Below, piece by piece: positions 23,166 through 34,277 of a stretch of DNA of 64,000 nucleotides (its first letter is position 1; every line of letters starts with the position of its first letter). The stretch covers positions 186,001 through 250,000 of the forward strand of contig CANTFL010000748.1 in assembly GCA_947650285.1 (NCBI GenBank). The letters run 5' to 3'. Source of the DNA: Hyaloperonospora brassicae (taxonomy: Eukaryota > Oomycota > Peronosporomycetes > Peronosporales > Peronosporaceae). The notes beneath the pieces are model-generated. The model did not search any database, was not told the origin of the DNA, and saw nothing but the letters and a program-made list of their open reading frames with translations. A program made the position numbers and the translations under genes.

Positions 23166-23466
23166 TCACGTTGAAGTTGGCGTTTATTTTCAGTAACTGG
23201 GGGTACTCAACAACAAGTGTGTGAGGTGACACAAGTTGGTATGGTGCGAAGAGACAAGGGTTACGATGTTGCAGGCGGTTTGTTATCCTGCTTATGACGT
23301 CTAAGCGGCTCCGATCCGAGACAGCATGGCACTGTCGTGCGCTGGACTTTGGAATGCAGCGCGAGCGTGTTTTTCTAAATCGTTTTATAATTATGGAAAC
23401 AAACCGAGACTGCGGGGCTGCCTGTAATTGTAATAGTGTACTATTTTGTAAACTCGACTGATCATC

Positions 23467-23719
23467 ATGGCCGAGAATGGCGTCTTGATCCTGGGCTCGG
23501 GCCTGGGCCTCGGCATGAACGCGCTCGTGGGTGGACTCGTTGGGCTGCACGTGCTAGCACTGGTACGTGACGCGCACCTAATACGTATTTGCGCGCTGTA
23601 CTAATCATACTAATCGACTGCTTGTGGTACACGTCTCTGCGCAGTTCTTCTGGCTGGTCAAGGTCATGCAGGAAAGCTCCAAGACGACGAAGCAAGCTGC
23701 GATCAAGAAGCGCCAATGA
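23467..23719 (+). CDS. Small (56-residue) membrane protein, two exons
   Basis: Exons 23467-23562 and 23645-23719 with an 82-bp intron (GTACGTGAC...GCGCAG), both in phase 0. The spliced product begins MAENGVLILGSG, has one long hydrophobic segment of about 30 residues rich in Gly (GLGLGMNALVGGLVGLHVLA then LFFWLVKV), and ends in a basic tail (KTTKQAAIKKRQ). The layout is N-out/C-in by the positive-inside rule, with a glycine-zipper look. It lies between two minus-strand genes. I do not recognise a family. Support is the clean splice signals, intact frame and membrane-protein composition; neither exon alone is long enough to stand out. Confidence 0.55.
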
Positions 23720-23875
23720 GCGACGAAGAGGGACAAACAATTGCCGGTCGGCTGTGTTGGCATGGACATGTAGTACTCCGCAAAGAAGCCAAGCTTGGCG
23801 TGGCACGACGTATCAGTAGGCACGACTCTCTCTCTGCGTTCCTCAGTGCCTCTCACCTTTAACAACGCATTTCTC

Positions 23876-24816
23876 CTACCGATAGCTCCGCATTTTCATC
23901 TCTTGCATTGCTTGGAACCGTCCCGTGTAGTACCCAGATTGGTACCACGACATGAGCACGTTCGCTAGACCATCGTCTGGCCCTGCTGCGCCGGGTGCTG
24001 CTAATCCTGGTATCGGAGCTGCTGGAATCCCAGGAAACGACATTGGGATGGATGGAGAAGGCGCAGCCGGTGGATAGTACGGCGCATGGAGTGGCATCTG
24101 AAGACTTGGCCCAAACGGCTGCGGAGTCGGTGCAGGAGGATACGCGGCCTGGAACTGCGCTTGGAGCTGGGCAAATGCTTGAGCGTATGCTGCCTGATAC
24201 AAATCATTTTGCTGCTGCTGCTGATGATGATCGGCTGACGGCATCGTGCCAGCTGGAGAAGCTACGTGCGCCCCTGCGTTCAACTGTCCATACGTTCCTC
24301 GTGCTCGTGCTGCTGCTGGACTTGCTGGCTCGTGTTTCTGCTCTTCATATCTCTCGTCAACAGTGAAGCTCTGGGCAGTGCTTTTGCTCTTTCGCTGCGG
24401 CGGTACTGCCTGCCGCGTCCTGCTGAAGTGAAGAGGTTAGTCACGGACGACATCCACGAGCCGCGAGAACGACCATCGGTTCACCCTGTCAACCGCAAGT
24501 GCCCCACCTTCCAGCTGCCTTGACAGGTGCCGAGCTGCGCGAACGCTGGTCAGTCAACGCTTCCTCAAACGCCTGCACGCAACACACATACGCAGATTCG
24601 TGAGCAAGAGAGAGAGCGACGCTAAACCACTCGATGGCGCTGACCCCTTTACCCGGACAATGGCCATGTCGTCCCATTGCTCTTCAATCTCCTGCTCACT
24701 GCCGCTCTACGACGAGCAAAAGCAAAACGGCAGTGCAAAACAAGTAGCAGTTGCACAAAGCGTCAGGTCGCCGCGCAGTCGCTCGATCGACAGCAGCTCC
24801 TTACCGTCGACGCCAT
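23876..24816 (-). CDS. SMN: SMN (survival motor neuron) homologue lacking a Tudor domain
   Basis: Four exons on the minus strand: 24805-24816 (MAST only), 24653-24706, 24508-24572, 23876-24419 or 24422, giving 224-225 residues. SMN is the core of the SMN complex that loads Sm proteins onto spliceosomal snRNAs. The Gemin2-binding helix is seen as EEQWDDMAIVRAFEEAL (split across the exon 2/3 junction). The C-terminal YG box is LANVLMSWYQSGYYTGRF, the oligomerisation motif. The middle is a basic patch (RQAVPPQRKSKS), a Gln stretch and a long Pro/Ala-rich region; the Tudor domain of animal SMN is absent, as in fission yeast Smn1. The exon 4 acceptor is a tandem CAGCAG (NAGNAG), allowing a one-residue alternative. 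Splice choices preserve phase throughout. Confidence 0.85.
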
Positions 24817-25836
24817 TTGTTCGCTGGTGTTGCGCGAGACCTGCTGACAATCGGTCACATTTTTTAGCGCTGGACCAAATCGCCCAAACGGGACGTTTTT
24901 GGTCCAGCAATCAGACGTGGCCTTTTTGTGGCCCGCGCCTCAGGTGGTCTATTTTGCAGCGTCGAAGCTGAGCCCGAGATCGTCAGCGCTCACCACTTGC
25001 GTCATCTCGACGTGGGTGGGGTGGGGTACGTACGACCACATCAGTCTGTCAACATCTCGACAACCTGCCGCAGAACTCGGCCAAGCGCCACTGTCGACAT
25101 CTACGAGAGACATCTACAGAGGGACCCTAACCTTCCGTGGCACATATCATTACGGCTCGAATGTCGCGACTAAGACGAACCCTCACGGGGTCACATAGAA
25201 CTATGAATCCACATGGACGTGTGTCCCTCGTTGTCACGCCAGCCGCTTGTCGAGCGGTTACACTCTGTGCGTGAGCAAACACGTTGTAACCTCTGCGAGC
25301 AACGAGTCGTCACACGTCACTTGCTCGACTGCAACCGACTGGTCTAGTTCCGCGGACCGCAGACGCGAAAGAGCAGCCAGGGGGTATTGTTTTTCACCGA
25401 GAGTTCGTGTCGCCGAGTGCGATTCCTTTGCACACTGCAGAAAGCGGTCCGTCGCGTATTTGTTCACAAATGTTGTGGACGAGAACGCCCGCGTGGTCGC
25501 GCAATGCGCCACAGAGTAAGCGCACGGAAATTTCCCCCGCGGGATCAGCGACGCAAAAACAGAGCCACCTGCCCGACTTTTGTGCCGCGCCGCGCCCATT
25601 GTGCTACTCTTGAGGGGCGCCTAGGGCTGCGGCTACGTTTCACTTGCTTTCGCTATGCCCATGTCGCCACGAGGCCATTCTTTGCGCGGCGTCGTCGAGT
25701 CAGTCAAACTCGGGCGCCCCACGAAAGCCGCGGGCGCGTTGACCCGCAACGACCGAACCCCACGTACACGTACACGCGCGTCGACGTCGGCACAACGCAC
25801 GGCCGTCTGTTGCCCCGTCCACCTCTCCACCTCTCG
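24817..25836. other. Intergenic region between SMN and the receptor-like kinase gene
   Basis: Divergent starts (SMN minus, kinase plus) about 1 kb apart. It holds the perfect inverted repeat described next. A plus-strand frame open from 25387 joins the kinase exon 1 but precedes its signal peptide, so it is treated as 5' leader. No other gene is seen. Confidence 0.5.
24869..24908. repeat. Perfect inverted repeat, 11-bp arms
   Basis: GCTGGACCAAA (24869-24879) and TTTGGTCCAGC (24898-24908) around an 18-base spacer. It lies 53 bases upstream of the SMN ATG, so it may be a promoter element or a 5' UTR hairpin of SMN. Confidence 0.8.
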
Positions 25837-28264
25837 ATGCGCGTCGTTGGCCAGCGGCGCGGCGCGGCGGCGCTCGTGGCCGCTGTCCTCGTCGCGACAG
25901 CGGCCGCCGAGTGGACACTCGACGTCTCGTGTCCCTCGCAGCGGTCCGTGACGCTCACGGTCTCAGACCTCACGGCGGCGTACGAGTGTGCAGACCGCAC
26001 GAACGCGGCACAAATGGGCAGCGGCTACTTTATGGTCGACGTGAACGTCGAGACGCTCGTACTGGAGCTCAAGCGCTCGAGCGTCGACATTTTGTAGGTC
26101 CCCCTCTCGCTCGCTCTCTCTATCTCTTTCTCTCTCTTTCTCTCGCTCTCTCTGTTAACGTGTCGCTATCTGTATCATTGTCAAAGCCCAAGTCAAGAAC
26201 AGTGTCTAATGTTGATGTGGTGTGTGGATCGTGTTGGTGGTCTGCTGCAGAAACTTTTCCTCGTCTGCCACTACAAAGCCGTCGATAGCAGAGGCCGAGC
26301 TGGACTTTCGCGACTTTGATCACCTCAAGAGCTTGTACGTGGTGGGCTGGACGTGCGGTCGTTCTTGTGGTCAAGTTGCAGTGGCGCTGACGGTAGTGCC
26401 GCTGCTGTGCTGCGGTGGTTTTTTGTGTGGCGAAGAATATTTACAAACGTAGCAATGGACAGCGTCGAGCTACTGGTCCCAAACGTCACGACCGATGTGT
26501 ATGTAGCGTGGGCTGTATCTGACTGTGTGGGGGGCGAAAGCCATACGTGCTGACGACTCTCTTCTTGTCGCTATGTGGGCACTATTGCGCAGACGCATTG
26601 TCAACTCGGATATTAACGATCTATCGCTACCGTTGCCAGGAGAGGCGTTGACGCAGATGTGAGTTTTGCTGCTACTGCGATGTCGTGGACTAGATGAGTC
26701 ACCACCTGTGTTTGTTTGCTCTGTTGCTGTCGTGGACAGTGACTTGAGTGGCACGAGTGTTGCGAAGCTACCAATGTTCCTTTACGAACGAGATCTGCGC
26801 AGCAATGTGAACATGTACGACGAATCGGTTTCTTACATCGTGAGGTCATTGGGTGTCGAATGTCTTGCTGACTGGCTGGCTGGCTGACTGATGTGCAGAA
26901 CGGTGGATTTTTCTCTGGTCAATGGCGAAGCCGAGCTCAGTACGAAGCAGCTGAACGCTTTGGAAGAAAACCTACAGACTTTCTCGGCACAGTCTTGGGC
27001 ACGCGAGTATAGTTTGAGCTGCAACATGCCGGAGATATTGAGCATGACGGTTCCTACTGGAAGTGCGACAAAGACGATAGTGTGCGGTACCGAAAGCGCA
27101 TCGCCTGACATGACATCTGCGAGTGATCGCTCTCCTATCACTAGTACGAATAACTCGGGTGCTGGTGCGAGCTTTGCCGATGATAGCAGTGGTGTATCCA
27201 CAGGAGTTCTCGTTGCGATCATCGTTGTAGCCGTCGTGGTCGCTGTGCTCCTCGCACTCTTCCTCTTGCGGATGTACGTGAAGCGCAAGGCTGCCAAAGC
27301 AAGTTCCCCTCGCAACGACGCTGCAACGACGCTGATGAGCAAACGCGATGCTGCCAATAAGAGTTCGTTCATCTCCAACGACGAGTTCTTGCGGAACTTC
27401 CGGCTCCCCCAGAGCGATGTCGTACTCATCAAATCTGTAGGCACGGGCCGTCTCTGGATAGGCGAACATCATGGCGGAAAAGTGGTCTTGAAGCGTGTGG
27501 AGTCGGAGGTAACGGACTCGCACGTAACAAAAGCGCTGATGGCGCAGGCTCGAATGTTTGCTACTATCTCGCATCCGAACATTACGTGTTTGGTGGGGGT
27601 CACTTGGTTGGCCGGTACGGATTTCGCGGTGGTGACTGAGTTCATGGACAAGGGCAACCTGAAGACTATGTTAGCAAACACGGACGTGGACTTGACTATC
27701 TCTACGAAATTACAAATGTGCAGCGATGTGGCGTTGGCGCTCGCATATTTGCACGAGTCGGAGCAGAATCTGTGCGCAAGACAGTTGTCTAGCCAGAAGG
27801 TACTCGTCAACAAGGCCATGAAGTGCAAGCTTAGTCTTTTCGAGTGCGTCCCGACCTCTGGCAAACTGGGATGCCCAAACGCCGCGTATTCGTATGGTAT
27901 GGGCGAGGTTGCATGGTTGTCACCCGAGGTGATTACCCGGTCGTGTCCGATGGACGCGCGGAAGAACAACGTCTACGCCTTTGGTGTGCTTGTCACCGAA
28001 ATTTTTACGCGAGTGTCACCATACCAGTCGCTGATCGAGATAATGGGCAACACGATGTCAGATATAGAGATTGTAAAGCGCGTTTGGCGCCAGGAGTTGC
28101 TGGCACCACACGACAACCGGCAAGAGTACCTTGTAGCGCCAGCAAGCGTACAGCAGCTGGTCGGGCGGTGTCTTTCGTACGCACCTATGAGCCGACCAAC
28201 GGCGAAGGATATCGTCGAAGTCTTGGACAGCGCGAAGAGAGAATTAGCGACGGGCAGTATTTGA
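25837..28264 (+). CDS. Receptor-like pseudokinase with LRR-like ectodomain
   Basis: Six proposed exons: 25837-26093, 26251-26334, 26436-26498, 26593-26658, 26740-26844 (or -26839), 26899-28264; about 646 residues. An N-terminal signal peptide (AALVAAVLVATAAAEW) precedes an ectodomain in which internal exons of 84, 63, 66 and 105 bases all begin and end in phase 2, each coding one leucine-rich-like unit (e.g. LSLPLPGEALTQ, DLSGTSVAKLP). One membrane span (GVLVAIIVVAVVVAVLLALF) is followed by a kinase-like domain. The ATP lysine is present (GKVVLKRV), but the HRD motif is replaced by CARQL with no Asp, and the DFG position reads LFE. The glycine loop is also weak. It is therefore a pseudokinase, probably signalling by scaffolding. 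The donor of exon 5 is unsettled: the better consensus site gives the wrong phase. Confidence 0.75.
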
Positions 28265-29507
28265 ATGGGGGAGTCTGCTCATGAGATAGCGGGCGAAAGA
28301 ACTTGGCGACGGTCGTCGTGCGTGGCGGCTCCACAGAGTCTATGTCGCCATATCTTGACGTTGGCGTCTTGACACTCCGCTGGTTCGGCCTGAGCTCACA
28401 GGATCGAGGCGTGAATGTATGTTGTGTTTTCCAAGATCTCCGGCAACGGACCAAGCGATCGGTTGCTTCTCGAACGTGGTTGGTGACGGTTGAATGCACA
28501 TCGAAATGTCCCAGGGTTGAGTGTAACACGGAGAAACCGAGGTGGGTCGTGAGAGCTCTTGGCGAAGATGTTGTTGACGGTGACATCTTCCATAGTCACG
28601 AGAAGCAGTGGAGGGCGTGCAGCCCATGACAACATCTGCACCTGCGTTATGTTCGCCTTCACTGTGGACCTGCGGGGAAGCGCATTGGATCGAGCACGAG
28701 AATGGTGCTCGTAGATATCGCACAAAAGTGCGCGAGAGCCAAGTGGTTCAGCCCTTGCTGAGCTTTCATATCGATGCCAGAGGCTGCTGCAACAGGAAGT
28801 CGGCGAAGTAGCACCGCGACGCATGTCTCGAAAGGCCACGTGTTATGTTCATAAAACTCGACTTGCAGTGGACCCGTACCGCTTTTTGCTTTTGTATACG
28901 ACAAGCTCATGCCCAGCAAACAACGAGTCTTGCATGCCACTGTAAGACGTTGTAGGGAACGTTACACAAGCTCAATACGTACGCAGACAGCGCCGTCAAG
29001 TATTCACAGTCGCCTCAGACCATGGTATAATCCAAACACCCTCGCGCGCGTAGTTCTGCATATTTCGAGAGGTATTCTGGCTGCTTTGCGATTCCGCAAG
29101 CTATGTGATGGTCGTCCTTGCACTGCACTAGTCGATCATCACTGCATCTCGATTGGCAACGTGTTTGCACGTCCACGAGGTGCGTGCGAAATGGCTATCC
29201 GACTAAGCTCAGACGAGAACCTATCTCAGACTTGTCGCTTTGTGACGTAGCTGCAAGGCGATGAGCCATCATCTGTCTGCGTAGCATTACTATTGCCATC
29301 ATGTGTCTGCGTAGCATCGGTATCCGCACCGCCGTGGCTACAACACTACGTTCCTTGCGCACTACTTGCTCGACCACATCCGTAGCGCAAATGCACTTGC
29401 CATTGCTTCACTCAGATTGTCGTATATTGTGCATTACAGCTCGGACAAGTGCGTCATCACACACAACGTCACCCACTCCTTCGCGCTTGCGAGAGCGATG
29501 AAGACAC
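28265..29507. other. Intergenic region with degraded coding-like segments
   Basis: Minus-strand frames at 28659-28940 (with QVEFYEHNTWPFETC) and 28396-28839 look like decayed protein-coding sequence, but stops and frame changes interrupt them. They vaguely recall the START/FYVE-like families common in oomycetes; this is a guess. A 20-base direct repeat ending GTCTGCGTAGCAT occurs near 29270 and 29299. No intact gene is supported. Confidence 0.35.
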
Positions 29508-32500
29508 TCAGTCTTTGAAGAAAATCCGAGCGCCGTTGAGAGACCAGTCCAGCAGGTCGAACTCACGGCGGTTCAACTCGATGCGCTTGGCAGTGAGCTG
29601 CAGCGTATGCACTTCTTCCTCGTCATCAATCAGCTCAGCAGCAGTCTCCTTCTGCTTCTTGGCTGTCTGCGCGCGCTTGCGGGCCTCGCGTTCACTTTGC
29701 TTCGCATTGTAGGCCTCTTCCTCGACCTTGTACTTTCGCTCCACCTCTTCAAACCAGTGCAGCGCGTCAAATTGCTGCAAACAGAACAGCGTTAGTCAGG
29801 TATGATCAGGGCTACTTGCAAACGCCACACACACGCCCTACCTCTCCTTGATCAAGGATCGCTAGAATGTAGGCAACACCAATCGCAAATCCGTCATCGG
29901 AAAAGTACGATTCCCGCCGACGTGTGTTCTTGTACATGAGATCCTTCGCCTGCACAGTGGTCTCAACGTAGTTGATGGTGAGTGCTGGGAGAATGGCGTA
30001 GAAATTTACCAGATGTTTCTGCTCGTCGCTCACTGTGACGTCCTGGAAAACCTTGACGAGCACCTTGAAATAGTCGTTGTTTTCCGAAAAGTTCTTGGCC
30101 AAAGTCGAGATTACGGAATCGAGGTTGCAAGCCGCGACCACAGTCTCACGGGACAGCTTTGCGCCCACAATTTCGCTTTGCACCACCTCACCCGTCTCTT
30201 CGTTCTTTTCCTCAGCGACGCCGTCGCCAGCATAAGCTTCGAATTTGAAGTGCGCGCGGTTCAGATCGGGGACGAACTTTATGGCATTGCTGCAATGATT
30301 CATACCAGCTGAGCGCACCATGCGCACATAGCCCAACGCATTACCAATCTCTGTAATCAGCATGCGAAACTGGTCCAAAAAAGTCTTGCCAGAATCCGAG
30401 ACGCCTAGCTTCCGAATGTCTTTATTGAAGTGAAAAGCACGGTCAAAAGGGTACTTGTTATCCACCTCCTTGTCGTCGCGGTGTTTCTTGTACCAGCGTT
30501 TCTCACGCTGCAAGTAACTCTTGATGTACTCGTCGAACAAGAACTGGGAAAAAATGTCGAATTTCTTGGTCAGGAACTGGTACGTGAAGTTCACAGTCGT
30601 GTTCATGATACCCATGCCGTGTGTGCGTATCGAGCTCGCGATCGAATGGATGTTGATCGAGTTCAGGTGTCGAGAGCCCTTGTCACTGCGTCGCTCCAAG
30701 AAGAACTGCTGATTCAGGTTGTAGTTGTACCGAGCAACGAAGATCTGGATATTGCGCATGATCTGAAGGACATCCAGTCCCTGGTCCAGCGAACCCATGG
30801 GAAGATGATTGTCGGCAAGATGTAAGCTATACTTGTCGTTCGCCAAATTGCGCATCTCACCGTACGTTTTCCAGTCATGCAGGGCAACAGTAGTCAAGTT
30901 GTAGAACGTGCTTTCGAGATAATGCGTGACTTGCTGCCGCAGATCAAGCATTTTCCCGTGAAGGCGAATAGGTCGCAGATTGAGGTAGTAGTGGAGTACC
31001 CTGAAGTCGGCGCTCTTTGGGTTGGGCGCATCCAAGTGGTCCAGATGAACCGAATGTACATGCAGGCGTAGATCATTTTCCACATCCTTGCACAAATTTT
31101 CCACAATCTCCTCTTCCATGACTGACTCGATAAACTCCGCGTACGCATTCACATATCGCTCGTTGTCTGTCTCGTGCTGCGCGCCACGAAGCAGCTTTAT
31201 CGCGTCAAGAAAACCGCCCGCAATGTACTGGATGCGGTTGGCTTGTTCGGGCTGACGGTACAGGTCCGACAAGAACGGGTGCAACAACTCGCGACTCCAG
31301 TAAAAGAAAGAGCAATCACAAGCACTTCGGATCTTGCGCTGGAAATCACTCAATAGACGTAACTTCCAGATTAGCTTCACCGGCTCACCGGCATCTTTGA
31401 GACCCGTGGGGACTGTCGTGCCCACGTCATCGCCCTTCTCGCTGACAGCACTATTATTCTCTGGCGATATCAGCGCAATCTGAGCTGCAAGATCAAGCAC
31501 CGTGATCCGCGTGTACGAAAACGACTCTCCAGAGTTGAGGATATCTTCCAGTACGGTCACAGCGGCTAGCACGTCCAGCTTCGTGTCATCAAACTTCTTG
31601 CTTGCTTCCAAGTGCGCTTTCAGTGGACGGAAGAACGAGAACAACGAGTGCGCTACCTGGCGCAGCAAGTGGGACGACGATTCGGCGAGAATAGGATTTT
31701 TGCGCGCAAACATAAACTCGACTGCTTTCAAGATCTCAATGCACGTGTACAACGGTCGTACCACCCGTTTGGGCATCGGGATTTGCAGAGAAAGGTGCAA
31801 ATTGACCAAGGTGTGCATCATGGTCTGCACTCGTTTCGCCAAAATCAAGCCCTTGAGTATCAAATTGCCGCGGATGCTCAACGTCCGTGACACGTCACCC
31901 ATCCCGCGAGTCGTCGGCTGGAAATATGACTCCATGCGAACAAGCCACGCACTCAGCTCCAGCTTAGCAGTCGTGACATCAGCTGGGAAGGCAGAATCCA
32001 GCGAATGCAAGTACTCACGACGGAACTGCACGATGTCCATCGGATGCAGCTTCTTCGACGTCATAGGCGAGTACTTTAACAAGAAGTCGGGCATGTACCA
32101 CATAATCTTGCCGCATATGGTCACGCAAGGAGCCTTCAACTGCATTTCCCACAGCCTTTTGTACAGCACAGGGTCTACAGGGACGCTAGGTGGATGCAGC
32201 CCACGAAGCAGCACATATAGTCCTGCTGTCCCCACGAGATCGTTTCGTTCGAACGTCTCTGTGGCTGACGCAATCGCACTTTCGGCAATGCTCAAACGAG
32301 CGCTGATACAGCGAACAAACTCGTCCAAGAACACTCGGTTCGTGCGGATGTCAATCTTGGACTCTCCTCCACTGCTGCTCGCACGTCTACCGCCTCGCTC
32401 GCTATCACTTCCACGAAGATCTTCGTCGTCTTCCGCGATGTCACCGCCAGAAAAGATCTCAAAGTCCTGCTCGATACAACTCTGAAACACCTGTGCGCTC

Positions 32501-33396
32501 ATTATCGTCTGATCCAGACTGACGAGGAGCCGCTCAAACTGTTTCACTTTTTCAGCTGTGACGTTGTAGCGAGGCGGATCTGAGCGCACGTACTGCATCA
32601 TGCGCTTGTACTTGTCCCACGATGTTATGATGCTCGGGTTGTCGATGACGATCGCATCGATAGTTATCATGACTTCAAGCAGACTTGCTAGCGCGTCAAA
32701 CGCGGGGTGGAGGTGTACAAGCTTGAACGTAGACTTCCACAGTTTCTGGAAACTCTGGTACAGGCTCGCTAGCTGGTGGATCATGTTGATGGTGATAGCG
32801 TTGCATCGGTCCACAAAGTTGGACATGTCCTGGAAGAACGCAAGCATGCGTCCAATGTGGACTTCATTCTCGCCAGCTTTTACGTCGTCTTCCTCTCCAT
32901 GGCACGCTTGGCCGAACATGATGAGTGCGGGATAGAAGTTGTCTTCTACCGTCACCTTGAGCTCGGAGATTTCGTCACAGAGCACAGAAAATACAGTCAA
33001 AACCTTGTTGAACAGCTCGTTGTCCGTCTTGATCAGATCCTGGACATCCACACGCTCAGCGGGGTGGAGGTAAAGCTGAATAGGGTCCGCCTGCAGTTTT
33101 CCAGCAGCCAATCGACACCGTGAGTGCTCCCCACAACATTTCACCAACAACGAGATCGATCTATAAGTAGCTCGTACCCAATATCCCCACACTTCCGACA
33201 TTGCCGCTGTAATCGCGTCTTCGATTTCCTTGAGCTTTGTCTACGACCAATCAAACACACAACGTCAGCGGCAGCTGGGTCTACTTCCTGCTGCTTCTTC
33301 TTCTTGCGTAAACCGCACCGTATGGTCGTTGATAATGGACAGTCCACGCTGTAGCTCCTCTCGAATAGGTGGGTCTTTTCAGCAGCCATTGCCCAT
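29508..33396 (-). CDS. WASHC4: WASH complex subunit 4 (SWIP)
   Basis: About 1,200 residues; animal SWIP has about 1,170. It is a core scaffold of the WASH complex, which activates Arp2/3 on endosomes. Conserved blocks run along the whole length: LIKTDNELFNKVLTVF, VDRCNAITINMIHQLASLYQ, CDCSFFYW, TFYNLTTVALHDWKTYGEMR, QGLDVLQIMRNIQIFVARY, RTHGMGIMNTTVNFTYQF, YPFDRAFHFNKDIRKLGV, AMGYVRM-like and FDALHWFEEVERKY. Exons: 33319-33396 (uncertain), 33178-33240, 29842-33090, 29508-29774. The 87-bp intron 33091-33177 is a multiple of three without a stop, so it reads through as false protein. The last junction (intron 29775-29841) joins LLDQ-like to QFDALHWF. The N-terminal exon is problematic: the frame with REELQRGLSIINDHT fits, but the ATG at 33396 meets TGA at 33379-33381, while the ATG at 33389 opens another frame. 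Confidence 0.92.
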
Positions 33397-33487
33397 TACC
33401 ACCACCACCCACCACACCAAACAAAACAGAACACCGTCAGCTCCACAGTCTCTCCAGCACCAACCACCACCTCCAGCTGCTTCCCCT

Positions 33488-34051
33488 TCACGCACCATGT
33501 GCATCCGATTCGGTAAACGGACTGCCAAACTGGTCATCGCCCAAGTTCCAGTTCTCCGTAATGGTCGACAGCGCCGTACTGTCTTTGCGCTTCTTGCCTT
33601 TCGTCACGCCAAAGTTGGACACGAACGACGACTGGCGGCCGCGTTCCGAGCCGCTCATGCTCGCGCGACTGCTCGTCCGCGACAGCCGCGAGGCCCTCGA
33701 GTCCGACCGGCGCTGGCGGCCGTGCGACGCGGACGAGCGGCCCAACCCCGTGAGCCGAAAGTCCTTTGCCGACAACTCGGACGCGCGCGAGTCGCTCCGG
33801 CCCATGTCAAAGCGCGTCGAGTCGGCCCACGACGCGCGCGAGTCGAATCGCGGCCGCCCCTCGTCGTGTCGAGACGGCGACACGACGCTCGACTCGTCCG
33901 AGTAGCTGCTACTCCGGCTGCTGCTGCTTCGACTGCTCTGCACGGCGCTGCTGCTGTCAGTGTGGCGGCTGCGCGCGAGCAGCGGCGACTTGGCGTCCTC
34001 GCGCTTCTTCGTCGTGGCCGCTGTCTTCTTCGACCTGTGGGCGTCGCTCAT
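33488..34051 (-). CDS. Ser/Arg-rich disordered protein with SDSRAS-like repeats
   Basis: 187 residues from the ATG at 34051. The sequence is almost entirely low-complexity: repeated S-x-SRAS/DSRAS words (RFDSRASWAD, GRSDSRASEL, RRSDSRASRL, SRTSSRAS), a polyserine block and many RS/SR dipeptides. The C-terminus (TKGKKRKDSTALSTITENW) is more complex and may be the conserved part. Composition suggests a nuclear or cytoskeleton-associated phosphoprotein, but no domain is recognised. An upstream in-frame Met at 34207 would add a Pro/Arg-rich leader and is less likely. It lies 92 bases upstream of WASHC4 on the same strand. GC content and codon use are more skewed than in WASHC4. Confidence 0.6.
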   Translation of the reverse strand: MSDAHRSKKTAATTKKREDAKSPLLARSRHTDSSSAVQSSRSSSSRSSSYSDESSVVSPSRHDEGRPRFDSRASWADSTRFDMGRSDSRASELSAKDFRLTGLGRSSASHGRQRRSDSRASRLSRTSSRASMSGSERGRQSSFVSNFGVTKGKKRKDSTALSTITENWNLGDDQFGSPFTESDAHGA

Positions 34052-34254
34052 GATCGACCGCAGGGGACAGACACGCGACAGGGGGAGCGCAAAGCGACGA
34101 GCGTCGACGAGGTGCGTCTGGTCGGGGGTTAGGGCGCTGCGTAGGGAGCGCGCGGGGAGCGGCGCGACGGCAGCGGGCGGAGACGCACGAGGGGGAACTC
34201 GCGTCACGTCGTTGTCGGCGGCGGCGTCGACGTTGTGTGTGTGTTTGTTTTTGT

Positions 34255-34277
34255 GGGTGGGTGGGTGGGTGAGTGGG
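34255..34277 (+). other. G-quadruplex motif
   Basis: Four GGG runs separated by single T residues (34255-34269), with another GGG at 34275-34277 and a further TGGGTGGGTGAGTGGG block by 34305. This is a textbook quadruplex-forming pattern, about 200 bases upstream of the Ser/Arg-rich gene, on its template strand. Confidence 0.75.

Noticed and set aside
31502..32485. Plus-strand 327-codon frame inside WASHC4
   Set aside because: It lies opposite strongly conserved WASHC4 sequence and has no start context or domain.
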